Below, piece by piece: positions 34,360 through 45,800 of a stretch of 64,000 bases of DNA. Source of the DNA: Elgaria multicarinata webbii (Eukaryota > Chordata > Lepidosauria > Squamata > Anguidae); contig NC_086171.1 of assembly GCF_023053635.1 (NCBI RefSeq), positions 10,000,006 to 10,064,005 of the forward strand. The letters are read 5' to 3'. The notes beneath the pieces were generated by a model that made no database searches, was not told the origin of the DNA, and was given only the letters and a program-made list of their open reading frames with translations. The position numbers and the translations under genes are program-made. Numbering within the stretch: the first letter of the stretch is position 1; every line of letters begins with the position of its first letter.

Positions 34360-34450
34360 TATTTTATTCATTTATTGCATTTATATTACACCTTTTTTTC
34401 CTCCAAGGAAAACAAGGTGGCATACATAATCCTCCTCCTTTCCACTTTAT
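34360..34450 (-). mobile_element. SINE 3' fragment, reverse
   Basis: TTCATTTATTGCATTTATAT, then CTTTTTTTCCTCCAAGGAAA and TCCTCCTCCTTTCC, the inverse of the tail of the SINE at 30541. Confidence 0.55.
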
Positions 34451-34936
34451 CCTGACTTGCTATCTGCCCTTGGGCATATTCTCAGTAATGGTTCTCATTC
34501 CACAAGAAGCTGTGTAAAATTCTTCGCTATGGACTCACTCTCCAGCTTTGGACAGAGCGCATCTCTTCCAGTCCAAGTTTTCTATCTGTGAAATAGGAGC
34601 AATACTGACCTACAAAAGGGCTGCTGTGTATGAGGTGCTTAAGGCAACTTCTGAAAATGAATCAAAACCATACAAGCAATTGTTGATGCTGAATAGTTGA
34701 GTAGCACTCATGCTTTCAACTTGATGTGCAAAATACTTGCAGCAGCTGCTGCTGTTGTAAGCTGGAAATGATTGCTACTGTACAGGGACATTGCCTGAAG
34801 GAGTACACATTCCCTTCTAAGGTGGTTTATCTGAAAGTTTCCCTTTATGCAATAAAGTTACATAATGTGCTGTAACAATGTTCTTTTTAAATAATAAAAA
34901 ACACCAACAAGGTTCATTGAAAGACTGTAAAGCAGG

Positions 34937-35060
34937 GATGGAGAATATGTGGCATTCCAGATGTTATTGGATTCTACCTTCCATCATGCCTGACCTTTAA
35001 CCTTGCTGGTGGGGCCTGGTGTGAGTTGGGAGCCTAGCCACATCTGGAGGGTGACATGTT
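34937..35060. repeat. Foldback MITE, ACTACAACTCC family (diverged)
   Basis: GCAGGGATGGAGAATATGTG, CATTCCAGATGTTATTGGAT, then CACATCTGGAGGGTGACATG. Confidence 0.6.
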
Positions 35061-36132
35061 CTGAGAACACAGTAGAAGGGCAAAGCCTTCCAGATCCAAA
35101 GCTGGTTGAGCAACAAATAGAATAGAGAAAGGCTGTGAACAGCTTCAGATGCTTGACACTTAACTTCAAAACATTTGAGCATAGATTTATGATTTATTTG
35201 CAGTGGGCTTCTGGAAAACTGACAAGGGCTTATAGGGATCATATGTCTTAAAGAACAACCAGCAACGTGAGTGATAGTTGCAAAGTACGTGGGAAGAATT
35301 CTACTTTATTTCCTTCCTGTTGGTTAAGACCTACTGTTTCCACCCCACTGAATGTCTTTTGCCATTTCTTGCATTTTCTTCACATCTAAAGCAGGAGTAG
35401 CAGTAGGTATCACCCTAAAATAAAGTCACATCACAACATCCTGTTAAGACAAAGAATGGCAGGAAAGGCTTATCTTTTTGACTACTGTGTAACTATTATC
35501 CCGTTGCTACTCTTTTCTGTCTCCTTTTCCCCTCACGCAATAGTGGAAGGAAGTGCTTAATTTCTGAAGTGAGGTGTGCTAGACCTCAAGCCTGCCAGAA
35601 AGCTTCCACCCCATGCCCCCAATTCCAGGATTTTGAGGGCCAGTTGTAGCAGTTAGAGAGCAGGCACTCACCTTTACTCCTTCCCGTGGGGCCCAACATT
35701 CAGAACAGGTCACAAGTTTCAGCCACGATATTCTGGCATTAAATACTGGGTGATGTTCCTGGTATCAATGGTGAGCACACTTCATGTTTCACCTGTTTTT
35801 TTATTAGAACTCTTGAGATCCAGCCAGAGCCAGGTGGGTGCAAAATTAGTGGTCCAGGAGGTAGACACACCTTTAGAATTGAAGAACAGGTGGTCTAGGA
35901 ATTTATTTTCAGTAACAAAACTAATCTCGTCCTTTCACACAACAATCTACTCTTGGTTCTTTCACTTCAATTTCAAGGTGAGAGCCTTTGAGTTGTTGCT
36001 ATTGTTAGGCAATTGGACTTGCAACAAAACCAATGTATTACAACCCCTTAGGAGGAATTGTCCAGTTCAGGATTATTGGGGGCATGGTGGGGGGTATGAT
36101 GGTAGTAGTAGTTCCCATCATACCAGCTACAG
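35061..36132. other. Intergenic, no gene recognised
   Basis: Includes an ORF at 35750-36148 with no recognisable domain and no conserved splice context. No repeat is assigned here. Confidence 0.5.
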
Positions 36133-36452
36133 TAGGCTGACCATATGAAAAGGAGGACAGGGCTCCTGAATCTTTAACAGTTGTATTGAAAAGGAAATTT
36201 CAGCAAGTGTCATTTGTATATATGGGGAATCTGATGAAATTCCCTCTTCATCACAGCAGTTAAAGATGCAGGTGCCCTGCCCTCTTTTAAATCTGGTCAT
36301 TCTAGTATAGCTCCTGCAACTTTAACTGTTGTGATGAAGAGGAAATTTCACCAGGTTCTCCATATATACAAATGACACCTGCTGAAATTCCCTTTTCTAT
36401 GTAACTGTTAAAGATACAGGAGCCCTGTCCTCCTTTTCATATCGTTACCCTA
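36133..36452. mobile_element. TAGGGTGACC hAT-type MITE, simple copy
   Basis: 320 bp. The ends TAGGCTGACCATATGAAAAG and CATATCGTTACCCTA are almost fully palindromic. Flanks are AGCTACAG (36125-36132) and AGCTATAG (36453-36460), an 8-bp duplication with one mismatch. Confidence 0.87.
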
Positions 36453-36529
36453 AGCTATAGAGTGGGGGTACTCATCAGACCCCCACTATGTGGCAAAGGA
36501 CTTTCGTTGCTTGCTATATAATACTAGAA

Positions 36530-36665
36530 CAAGGCTGGGGAACCTATGGCCTCTCCAGATGTTGTGAACTAGTACTCCCATCATACCTCACCAATGGTCA
36601 AGGTGGCTGATGGGAACTGGAGTTCAAAATCTAGTGGTTCACAGGTTTCCCAGCCCTGTGTTAGA
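36530..36665. repeat. Foldback MITE, ACTACAACTCC family
   Basis: AAGGCTGGGGAACCTATGGC at the left, CAGGTTTCCCAGCCCTGTG at the right, CTCCAGATGTTG within. Confidence 0.65.
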
Positions 36666-36869
36666 GGACTGTGTTTTAGGGCTGGGGGACACTGAATCTG
36701 AACATTTCTGTCTACAAAACATGGGGATGCGTCATTTTTGCTGGAATGGCAGATGGAAGGTGTGTCATTTTTTCCCTTTGGAACATCCCTTTACAGTGCA
36801 AGGAAGGGAGATTTTCTAACCTCGTGGCATACATCTCCCCTAATCCCCACAACCAGGGAACCTAGTATA

Positions 36870-37060
36870 AACCATTAGGGTCATCAACCTTTTGGGTCAA
36901 ATTGAGTATTGTGAGCTCTCACAAAATGGCTTTCATAAAGGGCTTGTCCATTCATAAAACGGCTGCCATTGTTTATCACAAAACACTCATTTCCCAGAAG
37001 ACAAACTGTTGAGACTTAGAGATGGTGCCCACAAGCATCACACTGGAAACCCCAGCATTA
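36870..37060. repeat. CTCTCACAAAATGG dispersed repeat
   Basis: CTCTCACAAAATGGCTTTCA, AACACTCATTTCCCAGAAGA, CACAAGCATCACACTGGAAA. Shared with 32840-33610. Confidence 0.5.
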
Positions 37061-37454
37061 AGGCTTCAGTAGGCCAATTCAGTCTCCCTACCCACCCCAA
37101 ACATTCCATATTGAGGTTCACAGTTTATCAGGCTCTTTTGGGGAAGTATTAATTTTTCTCTTTTAATTTACAAAGTTATATACTTCTGCATATCTCCTGA
37201 AGATGTGGAAAGAAACTGCTAACCTCTTTTTGAGTAGCCCCATTTTGCTTCCAAACTGACAAGCACTCAATCACCTGACTGCTATTACAGGGAAAGGATG
37301 GTAATGTTAACAGACTGCAAGTTGGAAATAAACCATTGGGCCAAAATCAGAATTAGTCAAGTAAGAACACAGGTTGAGAAATCAAGAGCTTAATCGACAG
37401 ACCAACACTGACCAAATTTAAGATTATTGGAGAAGGACAGAAGAAAGTCAAGCA

Positions 37455-39729
37455 ACATTTTTGAAAATAATTTTATTTAAAAAAAATACAGTACATCTCA
37501 AGTACCCTAGAAGTAGGAGGCACACTGTAGCAAAAATAACTCAGTCTACTAAAATTCAAATCCATTTTGGGTTTCTTACACTCTGCACAGACAGCTTTTG
37601 AGACTTGTATGCTGAGCACGAACAGCACCAAAAGCTTATTTTTCTCCAAACAAGTTTTTTGTACCTAGGCTCATCTTTGTTCCAGCCCCATAATTCAGCC
37701 CAGATGCTTTTAAAGGAATCCCATTTCCCTTTAATTTCATAATAAAATCTGTGACAGAGGAAAGATGGCACCTTTGGTTGTTTTTCCAGAAACAATGCAT
37801 AGATTGGTAGTGTATGTTATTAGAACATTAGCAAAACAACTTATTTTAAACAGATGTTATACGCTGTATGAGGTCAAAGTGCACAAGTTTTATCAAAGCT
37901 ACCAAAACACACTGGCTGAATAAATGTGCGGTTCTACAAAGCTGATTTAGATCACACCCTCATCTTCTTATCCAATACTGCCAGCCACTGTGATATCATT
38001 AGAATATTATGCTAAGCATTCATACAGTCTATTACAACTTCACCATTAGTAACTGCTATATAGCTGGCAACTCAGATGTACACTTGCTATTACCATATCA
38101 ACTACCTATTTTCCTCCTCATGATCAGAGCATAATGATAGGCACTTCACAAAACAAAAATCTTCAGTATTTCCCAAATCTGAACTATATTTTCAATGGGA
38201 ACAAAAACATCAAATACTCCAGCAATGCTAGCTGTTAAGCCTTTTGTTGGTACAGTGTACCAACTGCACACAATAGCCTCACATGGCTGGGATTACCTAT
38301 TCAACCCAATGTCCACTGCAAAATGGACATCAGCAAATGTGACAGTAATGAAGCTGCCATAACTGAGTATGGACACTAAATCTTCACAGTGATCCTTTTA
38401 AAATGAACTAGGATTACCTCTTTAGCATATTACCTAAAAGAAAAGACTGACCTAGATTGTCACTGGCTGGGCCCTCAAACTCCTAGGTTTTGAAGAGTGC
38501 CAATTATTTGGAATGAATATTCTCCCAATGATTCTTCATGAAAAGGAAACCATTCTGCTATTCTCACCATTTGCTGCTATGCAGGGAACTAACAAGTCTC
38601 ATGTTTCCCATGTATGCATTTTCCAATCCTTTTGAATTCAGATACACTATCCTCCATAACCTATTTATCATCAAACCCCTGTAAAATGTCACGGGTGTAA
38701 TCTTAACATTTAAAACTTCGAAAGTCACATTTCGAAAGTTGCACGGTATCAGGTGGCTCCCAGACTAATACACCAACCATGATCCAAATCCACTCCCTGG
38801 AACCTTCACAATTGGACTGTAGCACACAGGAACAGTTCCATTCAGAGAACTAGCCTCCCTGCTTTCATATACCTTCATATCCTGCTCAGCCCATTAAAAA
38901 ATGACTTGCATTTTAATGCTCTTGAAAACCCTCTATTTTTATTGCTGTTCCCTCACTCCATGTAAATATATGGTTAATAAACTTTGTCTTTACGATACAA
39001 ACCCATAACTTCCTTTACATCACTTTAAGACCCTTCTCCATTAATAACAAAACCTCAGCTTTTAGAAAAGCAATAGAAAGATGTTGTATAGAAATATAGC
39101 TGTTCAGGTGTGTGGGGGAATGGGTGGGAGAGAATTTAAGTAACATTTACCACTTGGAGTAAGAGTAGAAAGATGCAACTTTCACTATTGTACTATTGTC
39201 TCAGCATTTCATCAAGTCAAACTACTTAACTGCAGTCAAGGTAACACTATTGTCACTAATCTTTCAACTAGGCTCTCTGTGAGTGTGTCAGATATACATA
39301 AATATAACTAAAGTCACAATTTTGTAATTGGATGAAATAACTAGTGACTGGATTAGGGAAAAGGTTAAATATTTTGTGTTGGAGTTTAACCATGACATAC
39401 AGTTTTTAAACATACCGAGTCCTAGCTCAGAAGTCTGAATACATTAGTGCTTGGTGGAGTGTTAATCTAAATTTCAAAAGATTAAAAAGAACAATATGCA
39501 CACCTTCCTATGCATTTGATCTCCTAACTTATCGGTTTTCATTCTACATACTGTAATACAAGTACAGTACATGTACAGTCTAAGCTGTAATCACCTGTTC
39601 CATATGATATTTTCTTCTCTATCATAAGTCCTGAGATAGAACAGGAGTGATGTCAAGTTATTTGTTTCATTAGTCCTAACCGAAACATTGGTTTGATCCC
39701 CTTTCAAATGTCCTGGACAAATGCAGACT
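37455..39729 (-). other. PDK4: Putative PDK4 3' UTR
   Basis: Directly follows the PDK4 stop. The best distal poly(A) signal on the - strand is AATAAA at 37472-37477, giving a UTR of about 2.27 kb, close to the long UTR of mammalian PDK4 mRNA. No SINE, LINE or MITE is visible, in sharp contrast to the flanking DNA. Several ATTTA pentamers are present on the - strand (for example near 37920, 38378, 38960, 39364 and 39468), compatible with rapid mRNA turnover. An 80-codon frame at 37556-37795 is not supported as coding. Confidence 0.65.
37472..37477 (-). terminator. Candidate PDK4 poly(A) signal AATAAA
   Basis: TTTATT on the + strand reads AATAAA in the PDK4 direction. It is the first one beyond the repeat-free UTR block. 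Cleavage would fall near 37455. Confidence 0.5.
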
Positions 39730-39873
39730 TCATGCAACTGCACTCTGCCTTGCCAAGTTTCTTGGTTCTTTGCTTGGAACACACCAGTCATCTGCTTCTA
39801 TAGATGTTTGATAATGCTTATAAGCAGACTTGTTGAAAACAGGAAGTTTTTCTATAGAGTCTGTGGAAAGGGC
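39730..39873 (-). CDS. PDK4: PDK4 exon 11 (terminal)
   Basis: 47 codons plus [23 protein letters not shown], then [20 protein letters not shown]. It contains the DW motif. The acceptor is CTTTCTAG, read on the - strand from 39881. The last five residues differ from human KEVAM. Confidence 0.95.
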   Translation of the reverse strand, partial: ALSTDSIEKLPVFNKSAYKHYQTSIEADDWCVPSKEPRNLARQSAVA

Positions 39874-42800
39874 CTAGAAAGCAAGACCAAGATTAATATA
39901 GTTAGACATGTCCATTCCTGTCTGAAACAAATCAACAGTATTATTCATGTGGGCACAGTTATTAGCAAAGCATCCAGACTAGGGCAACTTTGATTTAAAA
40001 TGTGAGACTTCATTTGTTTGTTCTGCCAGCATAAAAAAAAGAGAAGAAAAAGATCATGATAGCGTTACATTTTACAAACTTTCAAGATGGAAGTTTACCG
40101 TGATAATACAGGAATGAGACTATTTTCTGCAACAAGGAAGATGTTGAACTTCCTATTTATGGAAAATGCCAAGTAAAATTATTTTTAATGTAAAGGCAGA
40201 CAAGGCATCTTTCATGTTAAGGCAGATGAACTTCATGTACTATTTGGATATTTATGTATGTGTTATCAAAATGCATGCTCTACTTTTTATAAAATATTCA
40301 AGATGGCTTACAATCCAAAAAATAAAATACAAAACAAAAACAGTAACAATCTAACCGAACAGACTAAAAAGGTAGTAGCAGCTTAAAATCAAAGGTGCAC
40401 TGAAGTAAGATTGCTTTTACCGTTTAACAAACTTATTGACAATTGGTTAATTTGTAGCACTACAAAATCATTTGGAAGGGGAGAGAAAGAATAAATAGAA
40501 CATACCTTTAAGTAAATAAGAGCATCTGTTCCATAACCAGAAATGGAACACAGATTGAGGTCCCCATGAAAGTATTTCGCATACAGGCGAGAAATTGGTA
40601 AGCCATAACCAAAACCAGCCTAAAAAGGACAAGACTTTTAATTAATTGGAATGAAGGCGTCCTTCTTTCTTATTAAGTACTGTACAGAGTCTAAATGAAA
40701 AATCCTATGCGCTACTATGACTGTTCAAAGAGGAAAGATGAGGAAAGTAGAGACATTACCTTTTCCTAATTTCACTCCTGCTTAATTCAGTTGTATTTTG
40801 CATTCCTGATCCAGTTACACACATCAATATAATCTAGGCAACTGCTTCTTTACATAATCAGTAATGTTGAACAGAGAGGAGAAGGGAGTGAAAAACACAG
40901 GGAGTGGTGTTAATTTTGTATGTCAGTTACTGGGACACTGTCAGGACTAATTCCCATGGGAGTTGGTAAACCTGTATAGGCTGTGCATTTAAAACTATAG
41001 GTTGGGGCTTACATGATTGAATTTTCCCCTATGCACAAAGTAACCTAGATGTCAGGGGAAAGGGCTAAGCTATAATACTCGTCCCAAACCTGTTTGCAGG
41101 GAACAAGTATGGCAGAGCACTCGTGTTGATTGATCCACCCAAAGTCTGAATTGGTGCAGCCCACACACAATTTATTTCTCAGTGAGAAGGTAATCAGAAG
41201 CAGCATGCCTGGTATCTGCAGCAATTGCAACATTCCCTATGTTGATCACCGGTAATGCAAAGTGATCAGTATAGGGAACTGTGAAGTTGCTGCAGTTATC
41301 AAGCATGCTGATTCAGCTTATATGCAAATGACTCCATTTGGAAGCATCCTTTGTGTCAATTTGTCAGAAGACAATGTTGGACAAAGTGGGTCCTCTGTGC
41401 CAGTACAGAAGTGCCAAAAGCAATGAGCGCCACAACAGCTTAAGTCTCCTATTAACAGATCAAGTCTTATAGTTTCATCTCTTACCAAAGGAGCAGAGTT
41501 TTTGTTGTCCATCACAGGCTTTGGTGCTGTAGAATATGTGTAACTGAAGAGACTTTCTATTTTCCGCACTGGAACACCACCACCTCTATCAGATATCTAG
41601 TTAAGAAGAAAATCAGCTGTTAACTAGACAAATCAGCTGTTAACAAGGACTAGACAAATTTAGTGGCTTTGTTCTGCTACTACTGATAATTTGAATTATC
41701 AGTAGTAGCAGAACAAGCCACTAAAATCATTTTTTGGTTTAAAAGCTCTTGCTGTATCAGATTTGCTTATTAAAAAAGCAGATTCTGCCCCAAAGAGTAT
41801 TTTGTTGGATAAGGTTTGTCTGTTCGTAATTGGCTGCAATCCAAAAGCCATCTATTTCACACTAATCTTATTTAAATCAATGGGATTATCCAACAGTGAA
41901 TGGGTAACAGACTACATCTATTGTGTTCTCAGACTGCTGGAATGGTGCATGGAAAAAGCTAAGCAAGTTACCTTAATTGACAGGTCTTCTTTTCCAAGTA
42001 CAATGGTCACGTCAATAGGATCAAGGGAAGGTTTCTTTTCCTGATGTTCAACTGTTGCCCTCATTGCATTCTATGAGAAAGAATAATTTTATTCAACTTG
42101 AAGGTTTGATCAAATATTACTAAAGTGCTGTTCATCTCATTAAATAGATATTTGAGAAATGTTGTTTTTACAGAGAACGCTAACTCCACGCTTAATTGCT
42201 AAATAGATGGATTTAATACTTCACTTTGCCATCCCCTTATTAGCAAGGAGAAAACCCTATTGCACATAATATAGACTGAAGGACTGATAATTCCTTCTTT
42301 TCATTTTCCTGTTTCTCCTCCATGTATTCTATTGTGAGGACTACGTTTTAAATATTCAGGAAGAGGCACAAGAGCCATTAGCCCTTTCATTTTAATTACT
42401 GACACATTAATGTGTCATTTTTAGCCTCCATATTTAAGTAAAAATGAATGCTTCATAATTGCCAATACAAACCTTGAAGAGTTCAAACAGCATGTGAAAG
42501 AGATGGGAAGGCACATATACTATATAAATAGGCTGTCCGGCTGCCTTTCCTGCAGAAAGGAGACAAATAAAAATCAACTCACTGGTTTTATCACCCAAGT
42601 TCAAGCAACTATTGTGTGTCTTAATAAAGCAGTTTTTAGTGGGACTTGTCCATTTCACACTGCATTCGGAGATTTTTTACTTTCCTATAGCATTCTATAT
42701 TCTTGGTATTTTTTTGTGGACACTTGCATTGCATTGAAGCAGAACACGTTTTTCTGTAATTTTCTGGACAGAATTTAGAGACTGTCCCTGCCTCTTCTTT

Positions 42801-45800
42801 ATGATCAAAAATGTTCCTGAACTATTATATTGGTGACTTTGCAACCTTGTGATTTTCTTCTTTTAAGGAATTCTAAAACCAGCTATTTCACAATTGTATG
42901 TCAAGGTCTTCCCCTTCCTGCATCTTGTTTATTGGGGGCTACATTGCTGGATGAATGCAACTGTGCACATTCAGCATTATCTCCAGGGATGAAAATTACA
43001 AACCTGAAGTTCAAAGACTTGGATATAGAAGGCAATGAATTATAGAAGAGCAAAAAGCTTTTAAAGGGGGTGAACTAGCCTGATATAGTAGGAAAGAAAA
43101 ATTTATCTCACCATTCACTTGAGTCAGCTTTAATTCTGGAGAACCAAAATAGTACTGGTCACAAAGCATCTGGGCACTCTGGAAAGCATCTGGAATTCAT
43201 TTTAAAGATGGGGGAAATTAAATATAGTTTGAATATTACACATTTACTAGACATTAGACTACTCTAGTGTTATCTAGTACTGTAATAAATTCACAAAATG
43301 TATCTTCTTTATAGCAAGTTGTATTATTACTGTAAGCACTGAAACGCTGGGTGAATATCACTGAAAGGTGTTAGATGGATGTTACCGTATTTCTTTGATT
43401 CGAAGACGCACTTTTTCCCCAATATAAACATCTCTAAAAACGGGCTGCGTCTTAGAATCGATGGCGTCTTAGAATCGCCTGCAAAGTACGCTGTTATCCC
43501 TCCACCCTGCTCTCGATGCCCAGGCGGCTCAAGGGCTTGTTGAGGACCTAAGCAGCTCTGCACTCACCATGTAGGCTGGGGAATGTGCTTGGCCTGATTG
43601 GGGGCCTCAGTGACTATCCGCGGTTGCCCTGGGCCTATTTGTGCTCCCAGAGCTAACCGGGTTCACACACACACCAATGGAGCTCTGAGCCCTAAGCGGG
43701 CCCCGCCCACCGCACCACAAGCACAGCCGGCCCGGTTGGGCCTAGTGGGCATGGCTATGCGGCTCCGTTCAGGTCGAGCCTGGTGCACGCCTCGCCTTGC
43801 GCATGGGGCTGGGGCAGACGGGCAGGCGGTGCAGGGCTCGCAGAGGGTTGTGCGAGGCGGGCGGGCGCCGCTGGCTTCTTGCAGCTGCTGGTTCTGTGCA
43901 GCAGAGGAGGAGCAGCAGCGCCGGCTGGGAAGACAGAGGCGACGCCCGGGAGGTGAGTTGCTGGACCGGTGTGTGGGCGGGACGTGCAGCTGTGCCTCGC
44001 AAACGACCCCCTTCCGCTCCCTGCAAGAAGTGGTGGCAGCTGGTAAAGCCACATCTCTTCCCTTACCTGCCTGCAATCTGCTCCCCATGCATGGCAGAAT
44101 ATTTTCCCCCCATATAAACATCTCTAAAATGGGGTGCACCTTAGAATCGAAGAAATACGGTATCTTTATAGAGTAATTCTACCCATGTCTATTCAGAAGT
44201 AAATCCCACTGAATGTAATGGGACTTACTCTCAAATAAGTGTGCATAGGATTGCAGCCTAAAGCTCCTGGAAAGGAAGGAAAGGAACCTCTTGTGCAAGC
44301 ACTGAGTCATTACTGACTCTTGGAGGGACGCCAGCTTTCACTGACGTTTTCTGGGCAGGCCTTATGGTTTGCCGTTGCCTTCCCCGGCCGTTATTACCTT
44401 TCCCCCAGCTAACTGGGTACTCATTTTACCGACCTCGGGAGGATGGAAGGCTGAGTTGACTTGAGCCGGCTGCCTGAAACCAGCTTCCGCTGGGATCGAA
44501 CTTAGGCTGTGGGGAGTTTCAGCTGCAGAAACTACTGCTTTACTGCTCTGCGCCTAATTATACACATGGCAAACAGCAGGTCTTACATGCAGGACAGGTG
44601 ACATAGAATTGTAGACTAGATATACAATGGTTCATGTTGATTGTAAAAACAGAATCTGATGACCAGTAAGAAAAGCTGCCTGCAGTTAATATGGCCAGTT
44701 CATATTTGCAGTTATTCATTCGCCCAGTGTAAACTTTTTTTGAATGAGCAACTTGCCAAGGGCAACTGCCCTAAACTAACCTATGATAAACAGTTGAGCA
44801 TGTGGGTAAAATATTGTGTATTTAAGTGTGAGGCTAGAATAGGGGTGTCACTGAAAGGCTGACCATTCTTACACCTTCTCAAACTTGCTTAAGCACCTAC
44901 AGAAAGCACATATTGTCGACAGATCAAACTACATGAAAACCATGCGGGGATGCTCACAATTTTATACATACCATGCACCAGATCTACAACATCACAGCAA
45001 GGGTCAATGCATCCAATGTGCCGTGGATTGCCCACATTGTTACTGTTATCAAAAATAAGTGCTGTTGAAAGAGAAACATAAGAAAACATAATTGATCAAA
45101 GGACTTTTCAAGTTGCTCATCATTCATGAGAGCTATCTAAATAATAATTTTCAGCCATATTTTAATAGATAAGACCAGGATTTGAATCCAGGTCTTATCT
45201 GACCAAGAACAACACTATCTACTTCAGCAAAGTGGTCTGGTTTTTATGTTTTATATCTGCAGAAATTTGCATTACATCACAAAGACTTGTTAAAAAAAAA
45301 AACGGCAGGAGAAAAACCACCACGTCCTGCAAAACAAACTACCCCACTCCTCAAACTAAATGTACTTCCTCTTTGAGATTGTGTGTTGTACTATATAAGG
45401 TTTCAACACATCACTTCGGAATTGTTCAATACTGTTGTTTGGCTATGGGTTTTCATAAGCTTGCTGACTACTTTTGGCCTATGTTGTGGCTCTCATCAAA
45501 TTAACTTATTTTTCTTTCTACATCCATAAGATAAATGATTAATAAAATCCATTATGTCATCAAATATCCCTTCACATGCATCACAAAATCTTCAAAATAT
45601 ATCTTCCCAAGGAATGAAAACTCAACTTACTGTGCTGGTTTATTAGCATCCGGATGGATATCCTGTTCATATAAAACCGATCCAAGAAGTATTGAATGTT
45701 TTGATTGATGAATGGGTCCATTTTAGAAGAATCTCTGTATTCTAGTACTCCTTGTGCCATTGTGGGCACCACATCGTGATGTCTGTTTCGGACTTTAACA

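Larger units (their letters stand above)
43190..44971 (-). other. PDK4 intron 5
   Basis: The most invaded PDK4 intron: a TA-flanked MITE with GC-rich cargo (43385-44160), a GCAATCCTATGCACA-type repeat (44163-44265) and a squamate SINE (44272-44553). Confidence 0.85.

Noticed and set aside
35750-36148. 132-codon + strand frame
   Set aside because: No domain recognised, and it runs into the MITE at 36133.
37556-37795. 79-codon - strand frame below PDK4
   Set aside because: First looked like a candidate PDK4 terminal exon, but it does not match the PDK C-terminus. The true exon 11 with the DW motif is at 39730-39873, which puts this frame in the 3' UTR.
43598-44176. 192-codon + strand frame and overlapping frames on the other strand
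   Set aside because: Lies inside a CpG-rich MITE cargo where several frames are open at once. No domain, and its ends run into the transposon termini.
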